Source: Cladorrhinum sp. PSN259 (lineage: Eukaryota > Ascomycota > Sordariomycetes > Sordariales > Podosporaceae). From it: a DNA stretch of 64,000 bases. The position numbers were made by a program, and so were the translations under genes. The notes below the pieces were generated by a model. That model was not told where the DNA came from and ran no database searches. It saw only the letters and a list, made by a program, of their open reading frames with translations. This document shows positions 34,031-46,100 of this stretch, piece after piece (position 1 is the stretch's first letter; every line of letters starts with the position of its first letter). Location: the NCBI GenBank assembly GCA_033725935.1, contig MU867103.1, forward strand, positions 248,001-312,000. The letters run 5' to 3'.

Positions 34031-37030
34031 GCGGCGAATCCCTCTTCTTCCTCTTTGACCGTCGTCAATGCTGGCTCCTCTTCCTCTTCTCGTGGTTATG
34101 TTGCTGCTGCTATGAATACGTGGGAGAGTTATTGGCCGTTTTGAAAGTCGCCGTTTGGGGAGTTCTTTAATGGCGAACGTTGTTAAGATATCGAGCTTTT
34201 GTTGGCGGTCTTTTATGCCAGTATTTTCAAGGGATGAAGTTCAACGGACGGAGAAACGGTGGCAACGGTCATTTTTTGCGATGCCATTTTTCGGTGCCAT
34301 ATTTGAGAATTTCTCTCTCGCGGGAATAATTATCAGGGCATGAGTTTCTCAGGACGATAAAGGGGAGACTGCTATTTTGTCAGGAGCTAAATTTGTTTTT
34401 TGCTTTCCTTTTTTCTTTCCCGAAGAGCGGACTGATACCAAACAATGCTTTCATGCTGTTGTCGCACATTGTTTTCTATACTTTTCTTTTCTACTATGAA
34501 TTTTCTTTTCATTTTATTGGGTGGTATCGAATGCATGGTATGGTTTTTGTTTGTAGGATTGATTGATGGATTGAGGGGGATTTTGATGGGAAATTCGTAG
34601 GAATGAATGAATGGATGGGATAAATGGAATTGGCTCTGGGCGCATTTAGCATACGGGAATTACTAGATTTTACCGAGCGCGGGCCACAATATGTGCAGGA
34701 CTTTTAGTGGAATGGAATTTGGTTTTTATATGATGTTCTATTTGGGCGAGAATCTGTTTATTGTCTTGATGGTGTGTAAGAAGGGTGGGTTTTATGGTTG
34801 AAGAGAAGGGAGAGAGGGTTGCATTGAGATTTTTGTCAAACTGCAGCTACTTGGAAAATGTGTACGTGGTTGACTTGGCTTTTGGTTTTTTATATACTGA
34901 TATGGTATACTTACCCCCCCCCCCCCCCCCCCACCCCCTTTTTTATATATATCTATTCCGAAGATATGTTTGTAATGTCAGGCAGGCAGACAAGTAGGCA
35001 CAACTGTAGAAAACCGAGCGAGTTTTTTCGTGTTTATTTTACTTCCCCCGAACCGATTTGTGGTTTTTGTGTGTCAAGATATGTAGATACGTAGCAACTT
35101 GTAGCAAATCGACATGAGAAATAAACTCTCAATGCCGAGGGGTAAGTATCTTGATAAACTTAGATATGAGAAGATCAAGAAGGGGGGTAAAACCCATATA
35201 GGGAGATAGCTCTGTAACCAAAGTAATTAATGGATGGCTTTTAAAGAGGTGTTTTTTTTTAAAAATACTTTTTTTCCATTTCTGACAAAGGTATATTTGA
35301 TGGGTGGGGGGTTTTTTTTAACACTACTACGTATCTGGTGAAATGGCTTTCTAGGGAAGCGCGAAAGGTGTCTAGATAGAATAGATGCTTTAAAGGAGAC
35401 TTTTTTTCTTTCTTTTTTTCTTCTTTTTTTCGTTTTTTTTTGGCAAGTGAACTTGATACACTCTTTGCTATTTGCCTGCATATAGAATTGATCACGTAAA
35501 AGTTTACCCGTTTCGTGTCTCTGTGTGAACGTTGTTTACATTTATCTAGATAGGGAGCAACGCGCCATTATTTTCGATAGCTAGTTTCTTTCCAGTTTGA
35601 TGAGGGCCCATGAATTTGTACGTATTATTAGAGGCAGAAATTTGAACTACATACCAGTCGGCGGTGGAGATGAAGTTTCGAAAGTGAAAGAAGCCATACA
35701 ACAGGGTGAGATCGTATATTCGGACCTTGATGTTGTGTTTTGGGCTTAAGCACTTTACACTGGCTAGGATAGGGGGTAAGGGAAGACGAGATGTTGTGAA
35801 GGGGGGGGGGGGAGATGATGACATCGTATGCTGATGTCATTTTTGTTTCTTTCGGGTTTGTGTCTCAGTTTACGTATTATTAATATGAACTTATTTTGTC
35901 TTTGTTTGCTAGCTTGCCGTATACCTAAAATGTGTTTCAAATGGGTGAGGTCTTGGGATTACCCCGGGTTAGCAACCCGATGTTGGTTTTGAACCCTGGA
36001 AAATGTACTAGTATAAAGCGGGATGAGTTGCCAGATTTGGAAGCTGGATGAGTTTACGTTACGAGATCTTGTCTCTGTGGATTGTGTGATGTAAGAAAGA
36101 GTGTGTAACGATGACAACACCTTAGCAAGCAATGGTTCTTTCCCGTGGGGGTTGTTGTGATTTGTGTCATTCACTATAAATTTGTCGTTGGCAGATTTCT
36201 GAAACAGAACTCATATCTCAAAGTTAATAACTCATAAGGGGAAGATTGAGGCTGAGTTCCAGAAGTGTGGGCGGACAGTTTATCTCCGCATAATCCATCC
36301 CATCTTACACCCATGTCCGTGCTGTCACAACGTGGCGTTGTCCAAGAACCATGTGCAGGTAGGGGTTCATCTCATCTGTTTTGGATTTTCTTTCTTTGGT
36401 GATGAGATGGAAATGCCAAGAAAGGAACTTTGAAGTGCACCGGAAAGTTCCTAGTTGTGGGGGGTTTTTTAGTGGTGCTACCTTGTATCGTTCGATCATT
36501 CCTAAAGCATTGTCGCTGATAATGAACCAGGGGATGCGATTAAATATAGACTTAAGGTTTAGCATTTCGATGTAAACTCGGAATACCCTCGTTTGAGGTG
36601 CTGAAGAGATTTCGAGGTTTGCAATTGCTTTTCCCAGATGCCGAGGATCAGTCGGTGTGTTCAATGTGGGATGTCAGCACTCTATTATTAGGAAAGCCGT
36701 TTTCCTTCCGTTCCCGCTCCTCCACACTTATACACAGCATAACGGGGAGAGATATAAGCATCTTAAGATGCGCTTCTGCCCTATAAAATGTGGCTTGTGT
36801 AATACGCTCTGCTCGTGTTGTTTATCGATAATGAAGAAGGAAGTCTGGGGCAGATCTGCGGCGGGAGGGCACAGACAGATCAACATCCCGGTTCCAGGCT
36901 CGCAGCTCCCTTGTCCTTCATTGGACGTCTCGCATACTTGCAGCCAAGGGACAAGGCTTCCAGGCAACAGAATTTCTATCCGCCTTTTTGCCTCAGGAAA
37001 AGTGAAAGGGGCTGCGGTTTGCGGCAGTAG

Positions 37031-37044
37031 CATGCATATGCATG
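37031..37044. repeat. 14-bp perfect palindrome
   Basis: CATGCATATGCATG is its own reverse complement and lies in the gene-poor region. It may be a binding site for a dimeric factor or chance. Confidence 0.9.
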
Positions 37045-40000
37045 TTTGACACCAGACCTGTGGTGGATGTGACGAGAACATGGCCATGCCGGTAGAAGAG
37101 GCTGTGATCATGGATGGCGGCTTGCAGGAGGATGATGTTACAGAAGGACGAGGACAAAGATCGGGTATCTGGCATCGGACAGCTGCTTGTTGCTTCCTGC
37201 AGGCTTGGCCCGTGTGTGAAAGCTTGGATGAAGCCGGGAACCAGTGGAAAGGGTGGTTGTTGATGGACACAGACCAAGAGACAGGGGCCGGCAAAGTCGA
37301 CCAGATCCTGGACCTAGGACTCTTGGTTATGTCGTTGCCTGTTCCGTCCCCGTTTTTGAAGCTGAAAGGAGCAATTGGATTATTGCGACTCTAAGCGTCA
37401 AATGCCGCGCTGTAACGGCGCGTGGTCACAGTGATGGTCGCGGGGCGGAGCCAACCGCCGGGACAGTCTCTGTATGCTGTACCAAGTAGCATGTTGAGTG
37501 AGCTCGCGAGGTTCGCAGCGTGGTGGAACCGAGACTCGAGGCGATTAACGAAACCGTTTCATGGTCCTAGGGTCGACGATGAAGACGATCGAATCTCTAC
37601 AGGAGAGGGGCGTGTCTGCAGTCGGCTAATATGATGACTTTGGCGTATTCATCTTGTGATCTTTTAGCATCAGATCAAGCCTTGAAAAAAGATCCAAGAC
37701 AAGGACATCTGCATGTTAGTCAACGTAACATCCATCACATCTTGGCTGTCGAAATCGTGCCTCTCCTTCCCGCCCGATCATGGGTAATTCCCAGTGCTCC
37801 GGACCCGCATGCTCAACTGTCCTTGTCATGGAAGGGAGCATCATGATCAGGTACCACTGAAAAAGCATCTTTGATGCAGCGCAAGTAAGTAGCGTATGGA
37901 AATCTCCTGTTGGCACTGCCACAACCGAGTGTGGTAGAAACAGGAACGATAGTAGGGTATTGGCGAAGGAGCCAACGAGATTGGAAGGATCCAGACCTGT
38001 TCGGATGGCCAAGATGGCACAAATCCGCCACGGTTGGTGTTTTTATACTCGTTATTTCCTTTTTTGGAATATTCGGGCTGGAATGAGCAAGTGTAAAGGA
38101 GGGATTTGCTACCCTCACCTCAAGCATCACATGCCAGCCTGGAATACTGCCACTCAGTGACCATCGCACTTACCCTGGGCTCCTCCTACCTTGACCAGCC
38201 GGGAAACAACGATCCACCGCAGAGTCTGGTGGGTGTGTTCCTTCATGCTAGGTTCCTACCTATCTTGGATGCTCGGATCATCCCGTGGGATTCCATCTTC
38301 GGTGATGGAATTGGATGCTCCCCCTGGGTTCTCCAATTATCCTCCATCTCCTCAAGCGTGTTAGTGAACTTAAAATTCCACATACTGAAGACATCCTCTA
38401 TACTACACTCTCTAACAGTGACGAGAGTAGCAGCCTCCATGCTGCCAAGCTGTAGCTCCTGCCACCCTCGCCCCTCGTCCACAAGGATATCCTCACACCT
38501 GGCAAATGCCGACGGCACGCAGCACCAGAGACGACGCCATATGCAAGTTATCTGGCAGCCTAAGATACCTGACAACCAAGGCTTGCCACCTGAACATCAC
38601 CAACTCCCTCATCACACCATCGAAATTATCCTATCATGCAGATGCTGTCCTCCTGTCGTGTAGCTTCGGAAATTAACAAGGCATTATTTCTTGCCCTTCA
38701 CGCAGTCTGTTGTCTCCATCAAGGCATCTACACTCAGTGGCGGTAATCACACAGACACAACCTTACCCCACGCCGGCAGATGCCACGACATGATGCTCAC
38801 TGTATCACTTAACGGCGCCCAAATTTCGTCGGCATCCACCTGCCGCCCATTCGACCCATCTCTGTCCATCAGACACAGCACTGCCTCCCCCTCGTCTACT
38901 CTATCACAACCGACGGCAGGATTCCCGATGGAGATTCTATCCCAACTCATCCCTTCTTCCCCCCCCCCCCCAAGAGAGCCGCTCCACATGAACCCTTGCA
39001 GTTATACGGCTTGCCCTGGCCGTTGACCCCCATGTACTGCCGCAAACCCAATATCGTGTAGCACAAGTCGCCATCATAAGCATATCACCAAGCGAGTGAA
39101 CGGGCCGAGACCCCAAACAAACTGTGCTCTCTCTCCACAGACCGTAGCTAAAACTTCACCCCCCCCTCCGTGACCGTATCATTGGCGACTCTTTTCCGAG
39201 ACACAGGCCAAGCCCGAGAGCTGGAGATAGGGCGGTAAAGAAGAGGCTGAACGACTGTCTGTCTTTCCGTCGGTTTGGCCAACAGGGTGTGGGAGGACAA
39301 AGTCGGCCGCACAGTACAATCACCCCCAGCTTCCACTCTAATGCATGGCATGCAGCCGTCGAGGGCAAAACCAAGCCCGGTCTATGTGTATCGTTAGGCT
39401 CCTACATAACAGCCCACCGAAGTGATCACAAACACACGCCATTCCGCGAGGATGCTCCCTTTCCAGCGGCAGAGTCCCGTTTCTGACCCCTTGAACACAA
39501 ACATAACCAATCTTGTGGAAATTGTCCTGCATTCGCTGTTGAAGCAGCCCGGCCCAAGGTATGATGCCTCTCAAAGGCGCCCCAAGCACATATTGGACCA
39601 CAACCAAACATTCGTGCGAGGGTCCAGACACACGCCTTCTATCACAAACTGCAAACAAGGCAGAACCACAATTTGGGGACGCCAAACAGCAGATATCGTC
39701 AATGGAAGACTTGACAGAGTTATCAGCATTATTAAGTGACATGACAAATTCGTAAAATACATTAACCGCTGTTCCTCCCCAAGACAGGGAGGGAGACCTG
39801 ACCCCAGACCTAGCCCGCGCCAGACAAGCTGTACCCTTGTCGAACAGACCGGTCATTGTTACCTGGATATCTCACGCAAGGTAGTCTTCAACGGAGGAGA
39901 TCCCACCACTCAAGCAGATACTTGTCTCCCTTGCAGAAGCCATTCACACAGGAGTAACTAACCGAATGCTAGACACGGAGAGGCACATAGCAGAGTAACT

Positions 40001-41212
40001 TTGCCATTATGGGCTAAACAACTTGGGGTATCGAAGGCCAGGATAATCTCGGACATGTGGACTTACTTGGCCAGTTGATAATTTTCCTTGTCACTGTCGT
40101 CTTTTGCACCTCCGGCCGGGCAGCAAGCGGAAATTCCATGCCACTCCCTTGTTTCCCCTCCCGAGCGGACGTGCTCATACACACACGCCCCTCCTGGGTA
40201 TCACAGAGCAAGTAGTGAGCACCAAGTTGACCACGTCTAAGGATGATGAGGTAGGCATCAAGGTAACTGTGCCATTCGGAGGCTTCAGCCGGAGGAGGAA
40301 GGGCGTCTCGAGAGAGAGGTTCGGTCGGCTCTCTAGGCAATATGGCATCACCAAGCAACGTATCGTGTCACCCCAGTCGCCGAGACCGCACCCTTCTGTA
40401 CCTCTCCCCTCTCCTCTCCCATCTCCCTCTTCCCCCCGCGCCATTCTTCCAGAGCCGCCTCGGTACCCACGGCACTATACATGTGTACAGACACCATGGT
40501 CACACTGGACTGCTCGCTGCAGAGCCAAGCAAGACCGGCAAACAACGCAAAGCATCCATTGACCAGTGGGATTTCCCAATTTTGAGACTCTCCAGGCTTC
40601 CATATTTCTTTGATGAAGGGGGGGTCCATGTTCCATGTAGTATAGATAGATCGTGAACTTGTTGAAGCCATTGGCCCGGAAGAAGAATTACCGCACAAAA
40701 TTTTCTTTGGAAGTTTTCATCCACACACCCCTCCTCCTCTTTTTATCTCAGTTTCGGTTCAATAGCGCCTCAATATTATCGTATAACCACCGAGAACACC
40801 CACACCCCTTAACAGAGAGGGAAGAAGAAGAAGACGACGAAAAAGCTGTTGTTTTCAAGCCCGTTAAGTTCAATTTTTGCTTTGCAACTTGCGGAGAGAG
40901 CCAAGCCGTACTCCAGTCCACAGTACCATTATCCATAGAACCAGTGACATCTTGTTTACATTCTCGGGCTTCTAACTAGCCATAACCGTCCGGGCTGCTT
41001 GGTTGTTAATAATTTAGTTATCAGGCAGGAACCTGTTCTGTGTTCTTGTTCTGTTTCCTAAGGAAACCAAGTCGTGAAGTGCAGGATGTTAATTAATCTT
41101 TTATGTAATTTATACAAACTCTTTAGTTATAATCTTTTGCTCTCATGGAAATTTTTTAAAAAAAATATATAATAAAATATATAATAAAATATAATAAAAT
41201 GTTTTCATTCAG

Positions 41213-41232
41213 ACACACACACACACACACAC
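41213..41232. repeat. (AC)10 microsatellite
   Basis: Ten AC units directly after an AT-rich patch of repeated AATAAAAT-like units (about 41160-41200). Confidence 0.9.
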
Positions 41233-41717
41233 AAAATCATTTTATTTTTTCCTCTTTAAATATATACTATACCTACAGCTACTATGCTTTCAACAACAAA
41301 ACAAAACTAGTTGTACAGTACATGTATCATCCTCGATTCATCCTTTCTGAAAAAAAGCCACATCACGGCCCAGTTTTATTTAGATTCACCCCTCAAGACA
41401 GATCGACAAGGGACAACAACGTTGATATGCTAATGCATCACATCCCCCCAGGCTGCCATATTTCAAGAAAATTCAGGGGGCTCCACGCCGATCGTATGTA
41501 GCTTTGCTTGAAGCTATTGACCCACACACACAGAAAACCGTAACGAATTCAACTAGTCATTGGTCCAAGGCAAACCATTAGTCTAGCTTTGAGGGGCAAA
41601 AACACCATGGTGTGGCTTTTGAACAAAAATCATGAAGCATTAGGTTTGGCCATGGAACGAACGTTTGTTATTAGAATTTAAAAGTTAGGAAGAAAAGCGA
41701 GAGTCAAAATGAGAAAG

Positions 41718-41741
41718 AAAAAAAAAAAAAAAAAAAAAAAA
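41718..41741. repeat. A24 homopolymer
   Basis: Twenty-four A in the 3' flank of the leftward gene ending at 41943. Could be a decayed retro-insertion tail, but no target-site duplication or element body was recognised. Confidence 0.8.
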
Positions 41742-41942
41742 GAATTTGCCCGTCGCCCTTCGTTTAAGAGCGTCAAAACAATAAATTCAGACCCCCTTTT
41801 GTTGATAAGCCCAATATCTGGAAATAATTTGTGTCCTTTAACGCCGCCAAGATAGTAAAATGAGAATTCCGCTGAAAATGCCATCCACCCATTTGATTCA
41901 TACACAGACGTCCATAGAGAATATACAATAAAAGCCTTTTCC

Positions 41943-43118
41943 TTAATATCTCTCGGCTAACCACAGCTCCTCCGATCTAGTCGACATGCTTCGGTGAAGT
42001 GTAGCAAACACTGGGGCTGGGCTGAGGGCAGCTTCTGTCATGGGTGAGACGATGCCCGTCGGCACAGTCGATGTCGTCCCTCCTTCCTCCTCGCCAGCAT
42101 CAGCACTCCGCAGATCTGTAGTGGGAACAACAGGCCATGGATCATGGCTATGTAAAGAAAACACCGGTGAGTCGATCGGTGTAGTCATCGGCGGCGTCCT
42201 CATGTGCTCGCTTCCGTCTTCCACAGCGACCCTCTTTCGTTCACCCTGGTACCACCACTGATTCTCGAAACCATTATCGACAGTTACCATAGCAGCCGCA
42301 AGTGCTCCCAATTCTCTTTCCTTGCCTGTGCTGACGGGGTCGGCGGTATGGGGAGGGGTAGTCGGTCTCTGCCGTTGTTGTTGCTTGTTTGAACAAGGCT
42401 CAGGGGAAAAAGTAGACACCATGGTCGGGTGGGTGGCATAAGTTGCTGAATCCCTCTGCGTATCCCTCCTGGGCGTGGTCAATTCCTCAACTTCTGTGGA
42501 AGAGAACATTTCTGTGCCGAAGTCGGGAGGCAAAGACCATGTCGACCACGGTTCTACCCCTTCTCCCAGGCGGAATTGTGATGGGACAGCCGGTAATGCT
42601 TTTCTGTTAAAAGCTCCTCCCTGACCTTGACCGCGCGAGACATTGACGTCCCAAGGGTTCTCTCCGAACGGCGGTGGGGCTGAGTGGCCTCGCTCATAGC
42701 TGGACTTCGAGTCGGCTCGGGATCGGGATTCTCGATATTGCGGTTCCTGGATAGTGGGTACCTCAAGCTGGCGACCTCGTGATTCCTCCCCTTGATAGTA
42801 CTCTTGCAGTTGGCTGTGTCCTCGTTGTGGGTGAGAGTTGAGATGGTTTTGACGCAATTCCCGCACCTGTGCTTGTCTCTGATCAAAGTCACGGATGGCC
42901 GCAAGGTAATTGGTGTTTGGTGCGGGGACCTGGCGGGGGAACTCTGGTGCTCTCTCACGAGAGTTGCGTGATCGATATGTAACCTGGTGGGGTTTTGAGG
43001 GCTGCTGTTGCTGCTTCTTTGACCAGGCTACTCTGAACTCCAAGTGGAAATAGATTTCCGGCCCGCTAGATTCTGTCTGGGTGTGCCGTAGTGGTGGTGG
43101 CCGGCTCTGGTTTGCCAT
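41943..43118 (-). CDS. Hypothetical disordered protein (391 aa)
   Basis: A single exon from an ATG in a GCCATGG context. The product is hydrophilic and mostly disordered, rich in Gln, Arg, Ser, Pro and Thr. Short islands look conserved: EIYFHLEFRVAWSKK near the N-terminus, NPWDVNVSRG near residue 155, WSTWSLPPDFGTEMF near 195, VDNGFENQWWYQGER near 290, and RSEELWLAERY at the end. I recall FENQWW-type motifs from other uncharacterised fungal proteins but cannot name a family. No signal peptide, membrane segment or catalytic motif is visible. It is the only credible gene between wc-1 and POM152. The long frame, perfect start context and motif islands support it as real. Confidence 0.75.
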   Translation of the reverse strand: MANQSRPPPLRHTQTESSGPEIYFHLEFRVAWSKKQQQQPSKPHQVTYRSRNSRERAPEFPRQVPAPNTNYLAAIRDFDQRQAQVRELRQNHLNSHPQRGHSQLQEYYQGEESRGRQLEVPTIQEPQYRESRSRADSKSSYERGHSAPPPFGENPWDVNVSRGQGQGGAFNRKALPAVPSQFRLGEGVEPWSTWSLPPDFGTEMFSSTEVEELTTPRRDTQRDSATYATHPTMVSTFSPEPCSNKQQQRQRPTTPPHTADPVSTGKERELGALAAAMVTVDNGFENQWWYQGERKRVAVEDGSEHMRTPPMTTPIDSPVFSLHSHDPWPVVPTTDLRSADAGEEEGGTTSTVPTGIVSPMTEAALSPAPVFATLHRSMSTRSEELWLAERY

Positions 43119-46100
43119 GGCGATGTCTGCTAGTCGTATCCGTCGTGAGAAAAAGTGATCCGGTGTCTGAAGATAACCTCCGGTTCAGCGGGGCAACGTG
43201 AATTGATGGCGACGGAAAGTATTATATCCAAGAGGATAGAGGCGTTGCTGATATCAGCTGAGCGTATCCAGATATAACACACAGATTGCTCGGTAGTTGG
43301 CCCAATGTGTGTGTAAGCTACTGTGGTAGGGTGGTCTTGGGGGAGTCGACCAGATGTATACTTGCTGAGGGGGGGGGGGGGGGAGCGTGGGCACAAGCAA
43401 CAGGGGCGTGTGTGGGTGTGATGACCCTGCGGGTGATGCACCGCCTGCCGACAGGGGTGTCAGGATTTTGGTGTGTTGGAAATTCGGCAGCCTGGCGATG
43501 CCACGACGGGAACGCTGCACTTCCTGCTGGGTTCGGCGGGACCTCAGCACCCACGGTGTATGTACATTCCAAGCTTGAAAACGGGCAATTTCCAGCACAA
43601 CAGGGTCTAGACTAGCTGTTGTTGACAGCTACTAAAGTGGCGTCTTGACAATTGCCTCCTCGCCAGTCCCCGCACTCGGAGCCGTAAAGCGAGCTTCGGT
43701 TTTGGCCGAGCGAGCAATTCGAAGACTTGCTCGGAAAACACGATGGATGCTTAATTGCTTCTGTGAGATCAGATGAGCTGTTGGTCCCTCACTGAGCGAT
43801 CGTGTAGAGCGAGAGAGTACGATGGGAGCTGATCCTATGAGAGGCTGTGTTTGTGGAAAATGGCAAGTGTACATTTGTGTAAGACGTTGATTGAGAGAAG
43901 GCGGCCAGCCACTTGGCTTCCGACTTAATAAGCCTCCATCTGGAATGCAACAGATGTTTGATATTTGAGGAACCCAGCCAGGGGCAGCGCGAGCGCCAGG
44001 GCAAGGAGACAAAACGAAACACAATCCGTGATCAGACGGGGTGCATTGTAACGTCACCGATCATTTTCCCAAGTTCCCGATGTCTGGGACTGACAGCAAA
44101 TTGCGGGGTGTGCGAAGGGAAGGAGAGTTGCATCGAAAAATGATGACTCGAAGGATCCAGCGATTATAGGAAGGCCCCGAACACGCGACCGTGGGACGCC
44201 CAGGGCAGGCGGGGGTTGCCAGCAGTTGGACAGCTGTTGGAGACAAAATACCAATGCAGGACCGGAGAAATTGAGTTTGGAGATTTCACCGGCCAAGTCC
44301 AAGACTCCAAGCCAAAGTTGCTGCGCGCTTGAATGTTCCTGACAGAACCTGGAATTAAATCATTCACCATGATTCCAAATGAAAAAAGAGTGATGGGTCA
44401 CAGAGTTGTCGTCGCGGATCTGGCCGCGGATCGGAAAAAGAGTAAGAAAGTGGATCAAGCCACGGGTTCCGAAGCCACCGCCCCACTGCTCCCCCATGGG
44501 CCGGCCGTCGGCCGATGGGTTGGGGCTTCAGCCACATCTATATCTGAAATCGCGGCGCTGTTAACGAGCTTCAAGCCACATCACTGGCCAGGCATTCATT
44601 AGAGTTTTTAGCAGTTCGACTTGGCAGACAAGGCATCTACATTCGAAGGCTCCCATGTTCCCAGAATGGATGAATGTCAACAAAAAAGTTGTCGGTTCGC
44701 GTTTCCCCAAGGTACGCGTTGGTTGTCGGCTTCGGGCGGACGAGTCCTGAAAGGGGCTATCGAAGGAACACACGGCCAACGTCGTTGAAACCCCTGACGG
44801 AGATATGTTTAAAAGCGTATTCGGAATCTCCCTTTGCCCAAATAAATCTCCGAAAAAAAAGCTTAACGATCCTCTTGAGAGCTTCAGCCACTCCATTGTG
44901 TAATAACTTTCCTGTCGTTCTAGAATGCCGAGTTCCCTATCTGAACCTGAAACCGCATCTCACTGGTAGCCGCCGTTAAACGCACTGAGGGATCAACTTC
45001 CGATCAGAGCGCCCCGGAAGCAAACAGTTCGGACATTCGCCGCACTAAGAATCCCATGCGGCGGCTCCGGGTACGCCGTCGTGGAGCGTAAACATCCTCC
45101 GTTCGCGAAACCGACTGCGAATGATCCAAATGTTCAAGAACAGAAGAATTAATTCCAGCCAGGTGCTCTGAATACGCTGAAATTATGGATAGTTTCTCGG
45201 TTCCAGAACGAGTATTTGCCCCTGAAAATCTGCCGTTGTTCACCCCTGACAGCATAAACATCCTTCGGTATCCAATTACAACACCGACAGCGATATGGTT
45301 CGGGCATCGAGAGATTGATCTCCGTCCAACGGCTCCGCCAGGAGTAGCCGAAATGTTTGCCTATGATTCCAAAACACCATGCTAGAAAGGCCCCTGAGTA
45401 CCATTTTTGGAGCCTTTAGATCGAGTGTATCGCCAAACTAGGCATCACGTATACCCAGAAACGGAAGCGTATAGCTCCGCGCAACCAGAAGGGGAAGGTA
45501 TGAGGCACGTACTGGGGAACTCGCGTGGATTAGCCGAGGTCACGATATCTTGTATAAGTGGAAAAATACTAAAAGCAGATCTTTGCGAGCCGAAGACCGA
45601 GCCTCCAATCTTTAACTCACATGGCTACTACCTTTACCAGAAAACCTTCAACCTCCCCGGTCATGTGTAGTCTTCCAAAAGATTACCCCGAGTCTTTTCT
45701 CCCTGAAGCTTTCACCGAGCATCCAAGACTTTTGATCCGACGATGATGATCCAAGCCTCCCAGGATCTCTACCAAGTCTAGGCATTTACATCCTAAAACG
45801 GTCAAAAGATATCCTATCTCTAAAATCCCAAATCAGAACAAGGTAATTTGTCAGCTAAGATCAGTTGTCCCCCGAACCTCTATCATCGGAATCCAAAGGC
45901 GCTTGTTGATGTGTTCCGTTATTTCCTCCTCCCCCCCCCCCCCGGGTCCTTCCAACCAAATCCTTCCAGGTCCACTCTTTAATCCCCCTTCCCACTCCTT
46001 CAACCTACACCCGAGGGGGGGGGGGGCAGTCCACCGTCGTGCATGTAACTATCTATCTATCTATCTAAAAAAAAAAAGACTCTTGCCAACAACTTTATCT

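Larger units (their letters stand above)
34031..41942. other. Gene-poor stretch downstream of wc-1
   Basis: About 7.9 kb without a gene I can defend. The first part should hold the wc-1 3' UTR. Low-complexity landmarks: 19 C at 34914-34932, a G-run at about 35802-35812, 13 C at 38959-38971, (AC)10 at 41213-41232, and 24 A at 41718-41741. A more GC-rich block (about 36.6-40.6 kb) has many overlapping open frames on both strands, some protein-like on the minus strand (see findings), but none with a convincing start-splice-stop model. It could hold non-coding transcripts or decayed genes. Confidence 0.5.

Noticed and set aside
36728..37294. 188-codon minus-strand frame in the gene-poor block
   Set aside because: Cys/Pro/Ser-heavy composition, and other frames on both strands are equally open; looks like a stop-poor GC-rich block.
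38106..38663. 185-codon plus-strand frame
   Set aside because: Composition is low complexity near its end, and the antisense strand reads more like protein.
44333..45670. Several short frames on both strands, including a true ATG at 45185
   Set aside because: They end in stops and could not be linked by canonical introns; no family resemblance.
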